The notes under the pieces: generated by a model | Told to the model about the DNA's origin: nothing | What the model saw: only the letters and a program-made list of their open reading frames with translations | The model's database searches: none | Position numbers and translations under genes: made by a program | Shown: positions 52,366 through 62,803 of the stretch, in pieces | Layout: every line of letters starts with the position of its first letter | Numbering within the stretch: position 1 is the first letter of the stretch | From: Winogradskyella endarachnes | GTDB lineage: Bacteria; Bacteroidota; Bacteroidia; Flavobacteriales; Flavobacteriaceae | NCBI RefSeq assembly: GCF_009741275.1 | Contig: NZ_WOWS01000005.1 | Coordinates: 62,001-126,000 of the forward strand | Reading direction: 5' to 3' | Length of the DNA stretch: 64,000 nucleotides

Positions 52366-53703
52366 ATGAAAAAGACACTAATTATAGTAGTAGGTTTTAT
52401 AATTTTTAAATCAGGATTTGGGCAAGAACAACCTAAAAGTTTTTCGCTTCAAGAAGCTATTAACTACGCTTTAGAAAATAACCGAACCGCTATTAATGCC
52501 GCCCGAGATATCGACGCAGCAGAAAAACAAAAATGGGAAACTACAGCAACCGGATTGCCACAAGTAAGCGCAAGTGTAGAATATAATAATTGGCTTAAGC
52601 AACAGGTAACTCTTTTAGACCTTGACTTAGATGGCTCTAATGAAGAGTATATTTTTAGCCAAAAACAGTCTATGACAGCTACAGCAACTCTTAGTCAAAA
52701 AATATTCGATGGATCTTATATTGTAGGTTTACAATCTGCAAAAGTATTCTTAGAAATATCTAAAAATGCTAAAATAAAAACAGACTTAGATATCAGAAAA
52801 GCTGTAATAGAGGCTTATGGCAATGTTCTTTTATCTGAAGAAAGCATTGTTATTTTAAACCGTAATATAGAAGTTTTAGAAAAAAATCTTCTTGAAACTC
52901 AAAAAATATATGACAATGGTTTGGGTGAAGAAGAAAGCGTAGAACAATTACAAATTACATTATCTAGTGTAAAAAGCAATCTCAATAATGTAGAAAGATT
53001 AAAAACGTTAGCCTACCAAATGCTTAATATTAATTTAGGATTAGATGTATATGACACTATAATTTTAACAGATAATCTCGAGGTTTTAACTGCACAAAAC
53101 ATATCATTATCAATTTTAGACATAGATAACAATCCCGAAAGCACTATAGATTATTTAATTGCTCAAAATGATACAAAATCTAAAGAGTTACAACTAAAAT
53201 TAGAAAAGAGCAAAGCGCTACCAACACTTAATGCTTTTATTAATGGTGGCTATGTTGGTTATGGCGCAAAAGAATTTAATTTCGCTAACAACAACCAAGA
53301 TTGGTTTGGGTCCTCTTTATTAGGTGTTACATTAGACATCCCTATCTTTAGTTCTGGTATGAGAAGTGCTTCTACACAAAGAGCTAAAATAAATTTAGAA
53401 AAATCTAAAACAGAATTAACCGAGACAGAACAACGTATTAAACTTGAAATAGCATCTGCTAAAAGCGATTATCAATTTGCTATTGAAGATTACGAAAACA
53501 AAAAGCAAAATTTAAATTTAGCAGAACGTATTGAAACAAAAAACCAAACTAAATTTTTTGAAGGTATTGGATCTAGTTTTGAGCTTCGCCAAGCACAAAC
53601 ACAATTATATACGGCACAGCAAGAGTTGCTGCAAGCGATGCTAGATGTTATTAACACAAAAGCCACTTTAGAAACCGCATTAAACACTACAATTTTAAAT
53701 TAA
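52366..53703 (+). CDS. TolC family outer-membrane efflux protein
   Basis: This 445-residue protein has a signal peptide ending near KSGFGQ, then the repeated long-helix pattern of outer-membrane efflux channels, with SLQEAINYALENNRTAINAARDIDAAEKQKWETTATGLPQ at the start of repeat 1 and LGVTLDIPIFSSGMRSASTQRAKINLEKSKTELTETEQRIKLE at repeat 2. It would form the outer-membrane exit duct of the tripartite pump encoded downstream. It is 3 bases after the TetR gene. Confidence 0.92.
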   Translation: MKKTLIIVVGFIIFKSGFGQEQPKSFSLQEAINYALENNRTAINAARDIDAAEKQKWETTATGLPQVSASVEYNNWLKQQVTLLDLDLDGSNEEYIFSQKQSMTATATLSQKIFDGSYIVGLQSAKVFLEISKNAKIKTDLDIRKAVIEAYGNVLLSEESIVILNRNIEVLEKNLLETQKIYDNGLGEEESVEQLQITLSSVKSNLNNVERLKTLAYQMLNINLGLDVYDTIILTDNLEVLTAQNISLSILDIDNNPESTIDYLIAQNDTKSKELQLKLEKSKALPTLNAFINGGYVGYGAKEFNFANNNQDWFGSSLLGVTLDIPIFSSGMRSASTQRAKINLEKSKTELTETEQRIKLEIASAKSDYQFAIEDYENKKQNLNLAERIETKNQTKFFEGIGSSFELRQAQTQLYTAQQELLQAMLDVINTKATLETALNTTILN

Positions 53704-53709
53704 CCAACC

Positions 53710-54900
53710 ATGAAAAATATATATTCAATCGTAATTATCACTTTACTTTTAGTCTCATGTGGAGGAGAGAAAAAGAACTCTACAGAAAAGGTTTTAGAAA
53801 GTAACAGTCTAGAAACTATACGTAAAAAAAGAGGTGAATTAGTGAATGAGCAGCAAGCTATTCAAAACCAAATTAAACTATTAGACGAAAAAATAAAGAC
53901 TTTAGATACTACTCAAAACGTACCATTAATTACATCATTTACGGCAAAAGCCGAAAAGTTTGAGCACGTATTAGAATTACAAGGTAATGTAACAACAAAA
54001 AACCTTTTAACAATTACACCAGAGTACAATGGCATTCTAACTAATGTGTATGTAAAAGAAGGGCAAAAAGTAAGAAAAGGACAATTATTAGCAAAGATTG
54101 ACGATGGAGGATTAAGCCAACAAGTAGCACAATTAAAAATTCAATCGGAATTAGCAAAAACTACCTACGAACGTCAAAAGCGTCTTTGGGACCAAAATAT
54201 TGGTAGTGAAATTCAATATTTACAAGCCAAATCTAGCTATGAATCTCAACAAGAAGCTGTTAACCAATTACAACAACAAATAGCAAAAACAGTAGTAAGA
54301 GCACCTTTTTCTGGCACTATTGATGATGTCATTACAGAACAAGGAAGTGTTGTCGCTGCAGGTGTATCTGAGCTAATGCGTATTGTAAATCTTAACGATA
54401 TGTATATTGAAGTTGAAGTACCAGAAAGCTATGTATCTAACGTAGTTGCTGGTAAAAAAGTTGAAGTAAACATCCCAGTGTTAGGAAAAACAATTGAAAC
54501 TAAAATCCGTCAAGCAAGTGATTTTATAAACCCTGCTAACAGAACTTTTAAAGCAGAAATTGAAGTACCTAACAAAGATAAGGACATAAAACCTAATCTT
54601 ACAGCGCGTTTAAAAATTAACGACTACACAAGTGAAAACGCTATTTTAATTCCACAAAGTGTAATTTCAGAAAATGCCATGGGAGAACAATATGTTTATG
54701 TTGTAGCAAATAAAAATGAAAAAGGAATTGGTACTGCAAAACGAATTATTATTGAAACAGGTAAAACACAAGGTGATGTTATAGAGGTTTTAAATAACCT
54801 AAAAGAAGGAGCAGAAATTATAAAAGAAGGAGCTCGTAGTGTAAAAGACGGTCAATCAGTTGAAGTAATCAGCTATAAAGAAATGGGAAATGAACAATAA
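53710..54900 (+). CDS. RND efflux periplasmic adaptor (HlyD/AcrA family) lipoprotein
   Basis: This 396-residue protein begins with a lipoprotein signal (LLLVSCGG), so it is anchored by lipid to the periplasmic face. A coiled coil (about 35-70) precedes the lipoyl-like half motifs (GNVTTKNLLTITPEYNG and VRAPFSGTIDDVITEQGSVV), which flank the alpha-hairpin. The beta-barrel and membrane-proximal domains follow. It links the TolC-like channel to the RND pump. It overlaps the permease gene by 11 bases. Confidence 0.93.
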   Translation: MKNIYSIVIITLLLVSCGGEKKNSTEKVLESNSLETIRKKRGELVNEQQAIQNQIKLLDEKIKTLDTTQNVPLITSFTAKAEKFEHVLELQGNVTTKNLLTITPEYNGILTNVYVKEGQKVRKGQLLAKIDDGGLSQQVAQLKIQSELAKTTYERQKRLWDQNIGSEIQYLQAKSSYESQQEAVNQLQQQIAKTVVRAPFSGTIDDVITEQGSVVAAGVSELMRIVNLNDMYIEVEVPESYVSNVVAGKKVEVNIPVLGKTIETKIRQASDFINPANRTFKAEIEVPNKDKDIKPNLTARLKINDYTSENAILIPQSVISENAMGEQYVYVVANKNEKGIGTAKRIIIETGKTQGDVIEVLNNLKEGAEIIKEGARSVKDGQSVEVISYKEMGNEQ

Positions 54901-57900
54901 AAAGAAAAAAAATACTGAGAAGGAATTCGGAATGTCATCGTGGGCAATAAACAATAAAACCACAATGTATGTTCTTATTGCACTCTTTTTCTATTTAGGT
55001 ATCTCTGCTTTTTTTAGCATGCCTAGAGAAAATTTTCCTGAGGTTAACGAAACAAAAATCTATGTCAGCACCGTATATCCTGGTAATACAGCTGAGGATA
55101 TTGAGAAATTGATTATAGACCCTCTAGAAGACAAATTAAAAACGGTTAGTAATGTTGTAGAGACCACCTCAACATCTCAAGAAGACTACGGAATGCTAAT
55201 TGTAGAATTCGATGAAGGCATTACTGTACAAGCCGCTTTGCAAAAAGTAAAAGACGAAATTGATACAGAAACATCAAGTGAAGATTGGCCAACTTTTAAT
55301 GGCGCCAAAGTAGAACCAGATGTTTTTGAATTAAGCCTTTCTGAAGAAATGCCTATACTTAACATTAATATTTCTGGAGATTATCCTATTGAAAAGCTTA
55401 AGGATTTTGCTGAATATCTTCAAGATGAAATTGAAAATCTTCAAGAAATTAAAAAAGCAGATATAAGAGGTGCTCAAGAAAAAGAAGTAGAAGTTGCCGT
55501 AGACATTTATAAAATGATGGCTGCTAAAGTTACCTTTAACGATATTCTTGGAGCAATTAATAATGGTAACGTAACCCAATCTGCTGGGAACCTAAAATCT
55601 AGTGGTCAGCGTAGAACAATTAGAATTATTGGTGAAATTGAAAAACCATCTGAGTTAGAAAATTTTGTTGTAAAATCTGAAAACGGTAACGCCATATATT
55701 TAAAAGATGTTGCCACTGTTTCTTTTAAAGAAGAAGATAAAACCACTTTTGCTAGAAAATCTGGAGACCCTGTAGTTATGCTCGATGTTAAAAAACGAGC
55801 AGGTAAAAACATGGTGGCTGCTGCAGAACAAATACAAGTTATTGTAGAAGATGCAAAAGCAAATGTTTTTCCTCAAGACTTAGTAGTTTCTATTACTAAC
55901 GATCAGTCTGAGAAAACCATTGGGCAAGTAGATGATTTGGTAAACAACATCATCTTTGGAGTTATCTTAGTTGTAACTGTTTTAATGTTCTTCTTAGGAT
56001 TTAAAAATGCACTTTTTGTTGGGTTTGCAATCCCAATGTCTATGTTTATGTCACTTATGTTTTTAAACCTTATTGGTTATAGTTTAAATACCATGGTACT
56101 TTTTGGTTTAATTATGGGACTAGGTATGCTGGTAGACAACGGAATTGTAGTTGTTGAAAATGTTTACAGGCTAATGGAAGAAGAAGGCATGAGCAGAATT
56201 GAAGCAGCTAAAAAAGGTATTGGCGAAATTGCTTTTCCTATCATTATATCTACTGCAACCACAGTGGCAGCCTTTGTTCCATTAGGGCTTTGGCCAGGAA
56301 TTATGGGAGAGTTCATGAAAATTTTACCAATAACATTATCCATTGTTTTAGGCTCATCTTTGTTTGTTGCTATATTTTTTAACTCAGTATTAGTATCTAG
56401 ATACATGACTATTGAGGATAAGGATATGCCGTTAAAACAGATTATTAGAACCACAGCAATCGTTGGTAGTATAGGTTTATTAATTCTAATTTTTGGTGGC
56501 TCTTTTAGAGGCCTAGGAACCATAATGGTGTTTACAGCAATAATGCTTTGGGCATATCGCTTCTTCATTAGAAAATGGGCTAACAGTTTTCAAAATAAGT
56601 CTTTAGTAAAATTAGAAAATTGGTACGAAGGTCAATTGCGCTGGGCTTTAACAGGTTGGAAACCTCAAATTTTAACAGGTACTACAGTTCTCTTATTAAT
56701 TGCTTCTTTTATTGCCTTTGGAATATCAGTATCAACACAACGTACTAAAATTGAGTTTTTTCCAGACAATAAACCAAATCAAATTATTGTCTATATAGAA
56801 TATCCTGAAGGAACAGCTATTGAAAAAACAAATGCCATTACTAAGCAAATTGAGAATCGTGTGTACGAGGTTATCAATGATGATTTTTACATGGATGGCG
56901 ATAAAAATTTCTTAGTAGAAAGTACCGTTTCACAAGTTGGTGAAGGTGCCGGAAACCCAAATACAGATTCTGGTTCTTCTGCAGAAATGCCACATAAAGC
57001 TAAGATTACGGCTTCTATGAGAGAATACAAATACCGACGTGGAGAAGACAGTGAAATTTTACGTCAAAAGGTACAAGAGGCTTTGGTAGGCATTTATCCA
57101 GGTGTTATAATTTCAGTAGAAAAAGACGTTAACGGACCACCTGCAGGATCACCAATAAATATTGAAATTGAAGGTGATGATTACGTTGAACTTATTGCTA
57201 CGGCAGAAAAAATGCGCGAGTTTATTAACTCTAAAAACGTACCTGGTATAGATGAGCTTAAGATTGATGTTAACAAAGACAAGCCAACCATGCTAGTTGA
57301 AATTGACAGAGAAAAAGCTGGTGAATTAGGTGTTACGGCAAACCAAATAGGCACGCAATTACGAAATTCTATTTTTGGATCTAAAGCAGGTATATTTAAA
57401 GAAGATGGTGAAGACTATGATATTTATGTACGTTTTAATAAAGAAAACAGATACAATACAAGTGCCTTATTTAATCAAAATATAACCTTTAGAGATAATA
57501 CTGGTCAATTAAAAGAAGTACCACTTTCTGCTGTTGCTAAACAAAAAAACAACTCAGGGTTTAATGCCATAAAGCATAAAGATGCGCAGCGAGTTGTTAC
57601 CGTATATTCTGCTTTAGCACCAGGTTTTACAGATGCAGGAGCTATTGTTACTCAGATTCAAAACGAAATGAAGAGTTTTGAAGGTTTGTCTGAAGATATT
57701 CACATTGATTACACAGGTCAAATTGAAGAACAGAACAAACAAATGGCATTCTTAATGGGCGCATTTTTTACTGGTCTTGGTTTAATTTTCTTCATATTAA
57801 TATTTCAATTTAATTCAATCTCTAGACCAACCATTATTATGATTGCAATATTCTTGAGTTTTATTGGTGTGTTTGGAGGTATCGTGTTATCAGGAAGTGC

Positions 57901-58432
57901 ATTCGTTATTATGATGACCATGGTTGGTATCATCTCGCTTGCAGGTATTGTGGTTAATAATGGTGTGGTTCTTTTAGATTATGCACAATTATTAATAGAC
58001 CGAAAGAAAAACGAACTAGATCTTGAAGAAACAGATTACCTAAAAACAGAAGATTTATATGAAAGTATTGTTAAAGCAGGTAAAGCCCGTTTAAGACCCG
58101 TTTTATTAACAGCAATTACAACTATTTTGGGTTTAATTCCGTTAGCAATTGGACTAAACATTAACTTCTTTACGTTATTTGCAGACTTTAATCCTAATAT
58201 TTATATGGGAGGAGATAACGTTGTATTTTGGGGACCATTAGCATGGACTGTTATTTATGGTTTATTAGTAGCTACATTCTTAACCTTAATTGTTGTACCA
58301 ATTTTATTCTACTTAAGTGTAAGACTAAAAATGTGGTTGCGTATTAAATTCACATCACAACCCTTAAGAGCATCTGAAGCTGAAACCATTACAAAAATTG
58401 AAGACAGTTCTTCAATTGCTATTGAGAATTAA
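54890..58432 (+). CDS. Efflux RND transporter permease subunit
   Basis: This 1180-residue AcrB-like inner-membrane pump is longer than E. coli AcrB (1049). It has twelve membrane helices in two repeats and two periplasmic porter regions. The helix 4 motif is GMLVDNGIVVVENVYRL, with D416 where AcrB has D407 and N417 instead of the second aspartate. The helix 10-11 region contains LAGIVVNNGVVLLDYA, with N in place of the usual lysine environment. It exports drugs, metals or other compounds by proton antiport; substrates are unknown. It closes the tetR-tolC-hlyD-rnd operon, and a terminator follows. Confidence 0.93.
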   Translation: MNNKKKKNTEKEFGMSSWAINNKTTMYVLIALFFYLGISAFFSMPRENFPEVNETKIYVSTVYPGNTAEDIEKLIIDPLEDKLKTVSNVVETTSTSQEDYGMLIVEFDEGITVQAALQKVKDEIDTETSSEDWPTFNGAKVEPDVFELSLSEEMPILNINISGDYPIEKLKDFAEYLQDEIENLQEIKKADIRGAQEKEVEVAVDIYKMMAAKVTFNDILGAINNGNVTQSAGNLKSSGQRRTIRIIGEIEKPSELENFVVKSENGNAIYLKDVATVSFKEEDKTTFARKSGDPVVMLDVKKRAGKNMVAAAEQIQVIVEDAKANVFPQDLVVSITNDQSEKTIGQVDDLVNNIIFGVILVVTVLMFFLGFKNALFVGFAIPMSMFMSLMFLNLIGYSLNTMVLFGLIMGLGMLVDNGIVVVENVYRLMEEEGMSRIEAAKKGIGEIAFPIIISTATTVAAFVPLGLWPGIMGEFMKILPITLSIVLGSSLFVAIFFNSVLVSRYMTIEDKDMPLKQIIRTTAIVGSIGLLILIFGGSFRGLGTIMVFTAIMLWAYRFFIRKWANSFQNKSLVKLENWYEGQLRWALTGWKPQILTGTTVLLLIASFIAFGISVSTQRTKIEFFPDNKPNQIIVYIEYPEGTAIEKTNAITKQIENRVYEVINDDFYMDGDKNFLVESTVSQVGEGAGNPNTDSGSSAEMPHKAKITASMREYKYRRGEDSEILRQKVQEALVGIYPGVIISVEKDVNGPPAGSPINIEIEGDDYVELIATAEKMREFINSKNVPGIDELKIDVNKDKPTMLVEIDREKAGELGVTANQIGTQLRNSIFGSKAGIFKEDGEDYDIYVRFNKENRYNTSALFNQNITFRDNTGQLKEVPLSAVAKQKNNSGFNAIKHKDAQRVVTVYSALAPGFTDAGAIVTQIQNEMKSFEGLSEDIHIDYTGQIEEQNKQMAFLMGAFFTGLGLIFFILIFQFNSISRPTIIMIAIFLSFIGVFGGIVLSGSAFVIMMTMVGIISLAGIVVNNGVVLLDYAQLLIDRKKNELDLEETDYLKTEDLYESIVKAGKARLRPVLLTAITTILGLIPLAIGLNINFFTLFADFNPNIYMGGDNVVFWGPLAWTVIYGLLVATFLTLIVVPILFYLSVRLKMWLRIKFTSQPLRASEAETITKIEDSSSIAIEN

Positions 58433-58454
58433 TTATAATTCATATTTTAAATAG

Positions 58455-58484
58455 AAAAATCCGAAGTCTTTACTTCGGATTTTT
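58455..58484 (+). terminator. Rho-independent terminator of the efflux operon
   Basis: AAAAATCCGAAGT pairs exactly with ACTTCGGATTTTT around CTTT. Its T tract abuts the aspS -7 element. Confidence 0.9.
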
Positions 58485-58492
58485 TACTTTTG
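58485..58492 (+). promoter_or_regulatory. Candidate -7 element of aspS
   Basis: TACTTTTG matches TAnnTTTG and ends 18 bases before the aspS start codon. It begins immediately after the terminator stem of the upstream operon. Confidence 0.5.
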
Positions 58493-58510
58493 CATTTCTA
58501 ATAAAAATCT

Positions 58511-60265
58511 ATGTATAGAAGTCACAATTGTGGTGAATTAAGAGCATCACACAGCAATATAGAAGTTACACTATCTGGTTGGGTACAAAGTGTCCGCGAT
58601 AAAGGTTTTATGATTTATTTAGACCTTAGAGATCGTTATGGCATAACACAATTATATTTTGATGAAGAGCGCACACCAAAGGCCATTATGGAAAAGGCTT
58701 CAAAATTGGGACGCGAATTTGTAATTCAAGTTAAAGGAAACGTTATAGAACGTGCTTCAAAAAATCCTAATATTCCAACTGGAGATATTGAAGTTTTAGT
58801 ATCTGAACTTAATATATTAAACACCTCTATAGTACCACCTTTTACCATTGAAGATAAAACTGATGGTGGTGATGATTTACGCATGAAATATCGTTATCTA
58901 GATATTCGTCGTAATCCTGTAAAAAACAGCTTAATTTTTAGACATAAAGTTGCACAAGCGGTAAGAAACTATTTATCTAACGAAGATTTTATTGAAGTTG
59001 AAACACCGTATTTAATAAAATCTACACCAGAAGGTGCAAGAGATTTTGTGGTACCTTCTCGTATGAACGAAGGGCAATTTTACGCCTTACCACAATCACC
59101 ACAAACATTCAAACAGTTATTGATGGTTGGTGGCATGGATAAATACTTTCAGATTGTAAAGTGTTTTAGAGATGAAGATTTAAGAGCAGACAGACAGCCA
59201 GAATTTACACAAATAGACTGTGAAATGGCTTTTGTAGAGCAAGAAGATATACTAAATACATTTGAAGGTTTAACACGTCATTTACTTAAAGAAATAAATG
59301 GTGTTGAAGTAGAAAAATTCCCAAGAATCTTATACGATGATGCTATGCGTTTGTACGGAAACGACAAACCAGACATTAGATTTGGAATGGAATTTGGCGA
59401 ATTAAATGAGGTTACACAGCATAAAGATTTTGGCGTTTTTAATTCTGCTGAATTGGTGATTGGTATTGCTGTACCAGGTGGAAATAAATTTACAAGAAAA
59501 GAAATAGATAACTTAATAAAATGGGTTAAGCGTCCGCAAGTTGGTGCTTTAGGCATGATTTATTCGCGTTGTAACGATGATGGTACATTTAAATCTTCAG
59601 TAGATAAATTTTACGATCAAGAGGATTTAGCAAAATGGGCAGAAGTTACAGGTGCAAAAGCAGGTGATTTAGTTTGTGTACTTTCTGGAGAAACAAACAA
59701 AGTAAGAGCGCAATTAAGTGCCTTACGTATGGAATTAGCAGAGCAATTAGGTTTAAGAAAACCAAATGAATTTGCGCCACTTTGGGTAATGGATTTTCCG
59801 CTGTTAGAATGGGATGAAGAGACTGAGCGTTACCACGCTATGCATCATCCATTTACATCACCAAAGCCTGGCCAGTTAGAATTATTAGACACCAATCCTG
59901 GCGAGGTAAAAGCTAATGCTTACGATTTAGTTTTAAATGGAAACGAGATTGGAGGTGGTTCAATTAGAATTCATGATAAAGCAACCCAAGCCATTATGTT
60001 GAAACATTTAGGTTTTACTGAAGAAGAAGCTAGAGCACAATTTGGTTTCTTAATGGATGCTTTTGAATATGGCGCACCACCACATGGTGGCATTGCTTTT
60101 GGTTTAGATAGATTGGTTGCCATTTTAGGTGGCCAAGAAACCATAAGAGATTACATCGCATTCCCTAAAAATAATTCTGGTAGAGATGTAATGATAGATG
60201 CTCCTGCTCCAATTGACGATGAGCAACTAACAGAATTAAGTTTAAAACTTAATCTAAAATCTTAA
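58511..60265 (+). CDS. aspS: Aspartate--tRNA ligase
   Basis: This 584-residue class IIb synthetase is of the bacterial (long) type. The OB-fold anticodon-binding domain (1 to about 105) contains [26 protein letters not shown]. The catalytic domain has motif 2 [21 protein letters not shown], the bacteria-specific GAD insertion (about 285-420), and motif 3 [16 protein letters not shown]. It charges tRNA-Asp; since asnS is also present in this window, a non-discriminating function is not needed. Confidence 0.98.
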   Translation: MYRSHNCGELRASHSNIEVTLSGWVQSVRDKGFMIYLDLRDRYGITQLYFDEERTPKAIMEKASKLGREFVIQVKGNVIERASKNPNIPTGDIEVLVSELNILNTSIVPPFTIEDKTDGGDDLRMKYRYLDIRRNPVKNSLIFRHKVAQAVRNYLSNEDFIEVETPYLIKSTPEGARDFVVPSRMNEGQFYALPQSPQTFKQLLMVGGMDKYFQIVKCFRDEDLRADRQPEFTQIDCEMAFVEQEDILNTFEGLTRHLLKEINGVEVEKFPRILYDDAMRLYGNDKPDIRFGMEFGELNEVTQHKDFGVFNSAELVIGIAVPGGNKFTRKEIDNLIKWVKRPQVGALGMIYSRCNDDGTFKSSVDKFYDQEDLAKWAEVTGAKAGDLVCVLSGETNKVRAQLSALRMELAEQLGLRKPNEFAPLWVMDFPLLEWDEETERYHAMHHPFTSPKPGQLELLDTNPGEVKANAYDLVLNGNEIGGGSIRIHDKATQAIMLKHLGFTEEEARAQFGFLMDAFEYGAPPHGGIAFGLDRLVAILGGQETIRDYIAFPKNNSGRDVMIDAPAPIDDEQLTELSLKLNLKS

Positions 60266-60271
60266 AATTTT

Positions 60272-60297
60272 AAATCCTGCTTCTTGCAGGATTTTTT
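60272..60297 (+). terminator. Rho-independent terminator after aspS
   Basis: AAATCCTGC pairs with GCAGGATTT around TTCTT and ends in T residues. Confidence 0.88.
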
Positions 60298-60311
60298 ATT
60301 AATTTTATAAT

Positions 60312-62096
60312 ATGGCGCTGACATCAAAAAAGCTATTTCGAAAATTTTTAATTTGGAGATATAAGCATATTTCCGAGCGTCAGTTTGTTTTTATACTAAG
60401 TATATTAGTTGGCTTTTTAGCCGGAATTGGTACGGTACTTCTCAAAAACTTCACACACTATATACGACTATTATTAGAACTCGAATTTTTCAAAAATTAT
60501 CAAAACTCATTATATTTTATATTTCCTATTATTGGGTTAATACTTGTTTACATAATTAAGCAAACGTGGCTAAAAAAACATATTGGTCATGGTATTTCTT
60601 CTACGCTTTATGCCATTTCAAAACTTGGTGGTATAATACCTAAATACAATATTTACGCAGGTTTAATTACAGCGCCTTTAACAGCTGGTTTTGGTGGTTC
60701 TGTAGGATTACAAGGTCCTGCTGTAAGTATTGGTTCTGCTCTAGGTTCTAATGCTGCTCAGTTTTTTAGAATGTCGCAAAAAACACGTATGTTGTTAATT
60801 GGTTGTGCGGCTGCAGGCGCAATGGCATCCATGTTTAAAGCGCCTATTGCGGCAATTATTTTTGCAGTAGAAATATTCAGTTTAGACATTGCATTTACTT
60901 CATTAATACCATTATTACTGGCATCTGTTTCTGCGGTAGTAACTTCTTACTTTTTTTTAGGAACCGATAATTTATTACGGTTTGAGTTAACTGACAAATT
61001 TCAAATTAATGATATTGGGTTTTACGTAATTTTAGCTATAATTACAGGTTTCGCTTCTGTTTATTTCTCTAAGGTCTTTTTTGCCATCACCAATTTCTTT
61101 AAACAATTTGAAAGTAGAGCAAAACGTTTGTTTATTGGTGGTTTGGCCATAGGTACGTTACTGTATATTATTCCTGCACTTTATGGTGAAGGTTATGGTA
61201 TAATGAATAATTTACTAAAAGGCGACCATGTTGCTGCTATAGGTAGAACCCCATTTAATTTCGACCTATCTAATATTTGGATGGTTATTGGTTTACTTTT
61301 AGGCATTGCCGTATTTAAAGCTATAGCAATGACTACTACTTTTGGCGCAGGAGGTGTTGGAGGTGTTTTTATTCCTACTCTTATTATGGGAAGTGCATTA
61401 GGAAATGCTTTTGCAAAAATTATTAATAATATAGGCCTAGAATTTACAGTTTCAGAATCTAATTTTACATTAATAGGAATGACAGGTTTAATGGCCGGAG
61501 TTCTACATGCACCATTAACGGCAATTTTCTTAATTGCAGAAATCACTGGTGGATACGAGCTTTTTGTACCATTAATGATTGTTTCTGCGCTTTCATTTTC
61601 AATTACTAAATATTATATCTCTAATTCCATTTACACCTTAAAATTGGCACAACGTGGTGAATTAATGACGCATGATAAGGATAAAAACATACTTATGGTA
61701 TTGGACATAGATAAAATTATAGAAACCAATTTTATCATTTTAAAACCACATATGACCTTAGGCGAAATATTGAATGATGCTGTTGCTAAATCCTCAAGAA
61801 ATCACTTTCCTGTAGTTAATAAAAATAAAGAATTTATAGGTGTTATTCGTTTGGATGATATTAGGCATATGATGTTTAATACTGACTTATATGATAAAGT
61901 AGATGCCTCTAGTTTAATGCATGGAAGTAAGGATGTTATTATTTACGAGCAAAATTCAATGAATGAGATTATGGAGAAATTTAAAGTCAGTGGTGTGTGG
62001 AATTTACCTGTTATAAAGAATGGGAAATATCATGGTTATATTTCAAAATCTAAACTTTTAACGGCTTATAGACAACAATTGATTAATTTTACTTAA
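60312..62096 (+). CDS. ClC-type chloride channel with C-terminal CBS pair
   Basis: The protein has 594 residues: a ClC membrane domain (about 20-430) followed by two CBS domains (about 460-590). Ion-path motifs are HIGHGIS (variant of GSGIP), GSVGLQGP (variant of GREGP), and VGGVFIPTLIMG (GxFxP). The gating glutamate of exchanger-type ClC (E148 in E. coli ClC-ec1) is Q134 here, and the internal proton glutamate (E203) is I188 by the alignment of APIAAIIFAVEIF with the E. coli segment. It is therefore predicted to act as a channel or uncoupled transporter for chloride or another anion (inference). CBS domains usually sense nucleotides. It is a stand-alone gene. Confidence 0.9.
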   Translation: MALTSKKLFRKFLIWRYKHISERQFVFILSILVGFLAGIGTVLLKNFTHYIRLLLELEFFKNYQNSLYFIFPIIGLILVYIIKQTWLKKHIGHGISSTLYAISKLGGIIPKYNIYAGLITAPLTAGFGGSVGLQGPAVSIGSALGSNAAQFFRMSQKTRMLLIGCAAAGAMASMFKAPIAAIIFAVEIFSLDIAFTSLIPLLLASVSAVVTSYFFLGTDNLLRFELTDKFQINDIGFYVILAIITGFASVYFSKVFFAITNFFKQFESRAKRLFIGGLAIGTLLYIIPALYGEGYGIMNNLLKGDHVAAIGRTPFNFDLSNIWMVIGLLLGIAVFKAIAMTTTFGAGGVGGVFIPTLIMGSALGNAFAKIINNIGLEFTVSESNFTLIGMTGLMAGVLHAPLTAIFLIAEITGGYELFVPLMIVSALSFSITKYYISNSIYTLKLAQRGELMTHDKDKNILMVLDIDKIIETNFIILKPHMTLGEILNDAVAKSSRNHFPVVNKNKEFIGVIRLDDIRHMMFNTDLYDKVDASSLMHGSKDVIIYEQNSMNEIMEKFKVSGVWNLPVIKNGKYHGYISKSKLLTAYRQQLINFT

Positions 62097-62156
62097 TCAA
62101 AGACTCAATATTTATTTTCACCTATTAGAAAAACCTTATCACTAATTAAAATTTTT

Positions 62157-62402
62157 ATGAAACCCATAAAAACCATTACATTAATCGCCCTTTTAGCTTC
62201 ATTTACAAGTATAGCTTGTGGATTAATTTTAAATGTTGACTACAAAGAGAAGCTAATTGGTTTTGGTGTTGTAGGTTTATTTTTTATTGTTTTTCCGCTA
62301 TTCTCTTACTACAGATGGAAAGATAAAGATGTTAAAGACTATATGCTTTCAAAAGAAAATCTTGATAAAATGCGCAAAAGTCAAGAAGAATCTAAGTATT
62401 AA
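62157..62402 (+). CDS. Small two-helix membrane protein of unknown function
   Basis: This 81-residue protein has two hydrophobic segments (about 8-26 and 34-50) and a strongly charged C-terminal tail of about 30 residues (YYRWKDKDVKDYMLSKENL and following). The tail is probably cytoplasmic. No domain is recognised. It lies 60 bases after the ClC gene on the same strand. Confidence 0.65.
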   Translation: MKPIKTITLIALLASFTSIACGLILNVDYKEKLIGFGVVGLFFIVFPLFSYYRWKDKDVKDYMLSKENLDKMRKSQEESKY

Positions 62403-62557
62403 AAATAAAAAAAAATCTCACCAAAATTAGCAAAAACCCTAAGCCAATTGGGAGAAAACAAAGGAAATTTCAACTCTAAGTTAACTTATTGATTATCAAT
62501 TATAAAGTTAAAATTTAAAATAAAACGTTTTATTAACATTAGCGTTCTTTTTTATCT

Positions 62558-62565
62558 TATCTTTG
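62558..62565 (+). promoter_or_regulatory. Candidate -7 element of the cold-shock gene
   Basis: TATCTTTG matches TAnnTTTG and ends 26 bases before the start codon. This gives a short leader, unlike the long structured leader of E. coli cspA. No -33 element is clear. Confidence 0.5.
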
Positions 62566-62591
62566 TCTTTTAATTTTTATATTATATTATA

Positions 62592-62783
62592 ATGACTGGA
62601 ACAGTTAAATTTTTTAATGATTCAAAAGGATTTGGATTTATTACCAACGAAGAAACAGGAAAAGACATCTTTGTACACGTATCAAACCTTAATGGCGTAG
62701 AGTTACGCGAAGGAGATAACGTAGAATACACTGAAGAAGAAGGAAGAAAAGGAATGGTAGCCGCTAATGTAGAGGTACTATAA
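62592..62783 (+). CDS. Cold-shock domain protein
   Basis: This 63-residue protein is a single CSD nucleic-acid-binding barrel with RNP1 KGFGFIT and RNP2 DIFVHVS. It is slightly shorter than CspA (70). It acts as an RNA chaperone. The start follows a good -7 element and a terminator closes the gene. Confidence 0.96.
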   Translation: MTGTVKFFNDSKGFGFITNEETGKDIFVHVSNLNGVELREGDNVEYTEEEGRKGMVAANVEVL

Positions 62784-62803
62784 GTATATATCTTACAAGT
62801 TTC

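Noticed and set aside
56164-56568. Reverse-strand open frame of 134 codons inside the RND permease
   Set aside because: The permease motifs are in the other frame and strand. The antisense product has no recognisable features.
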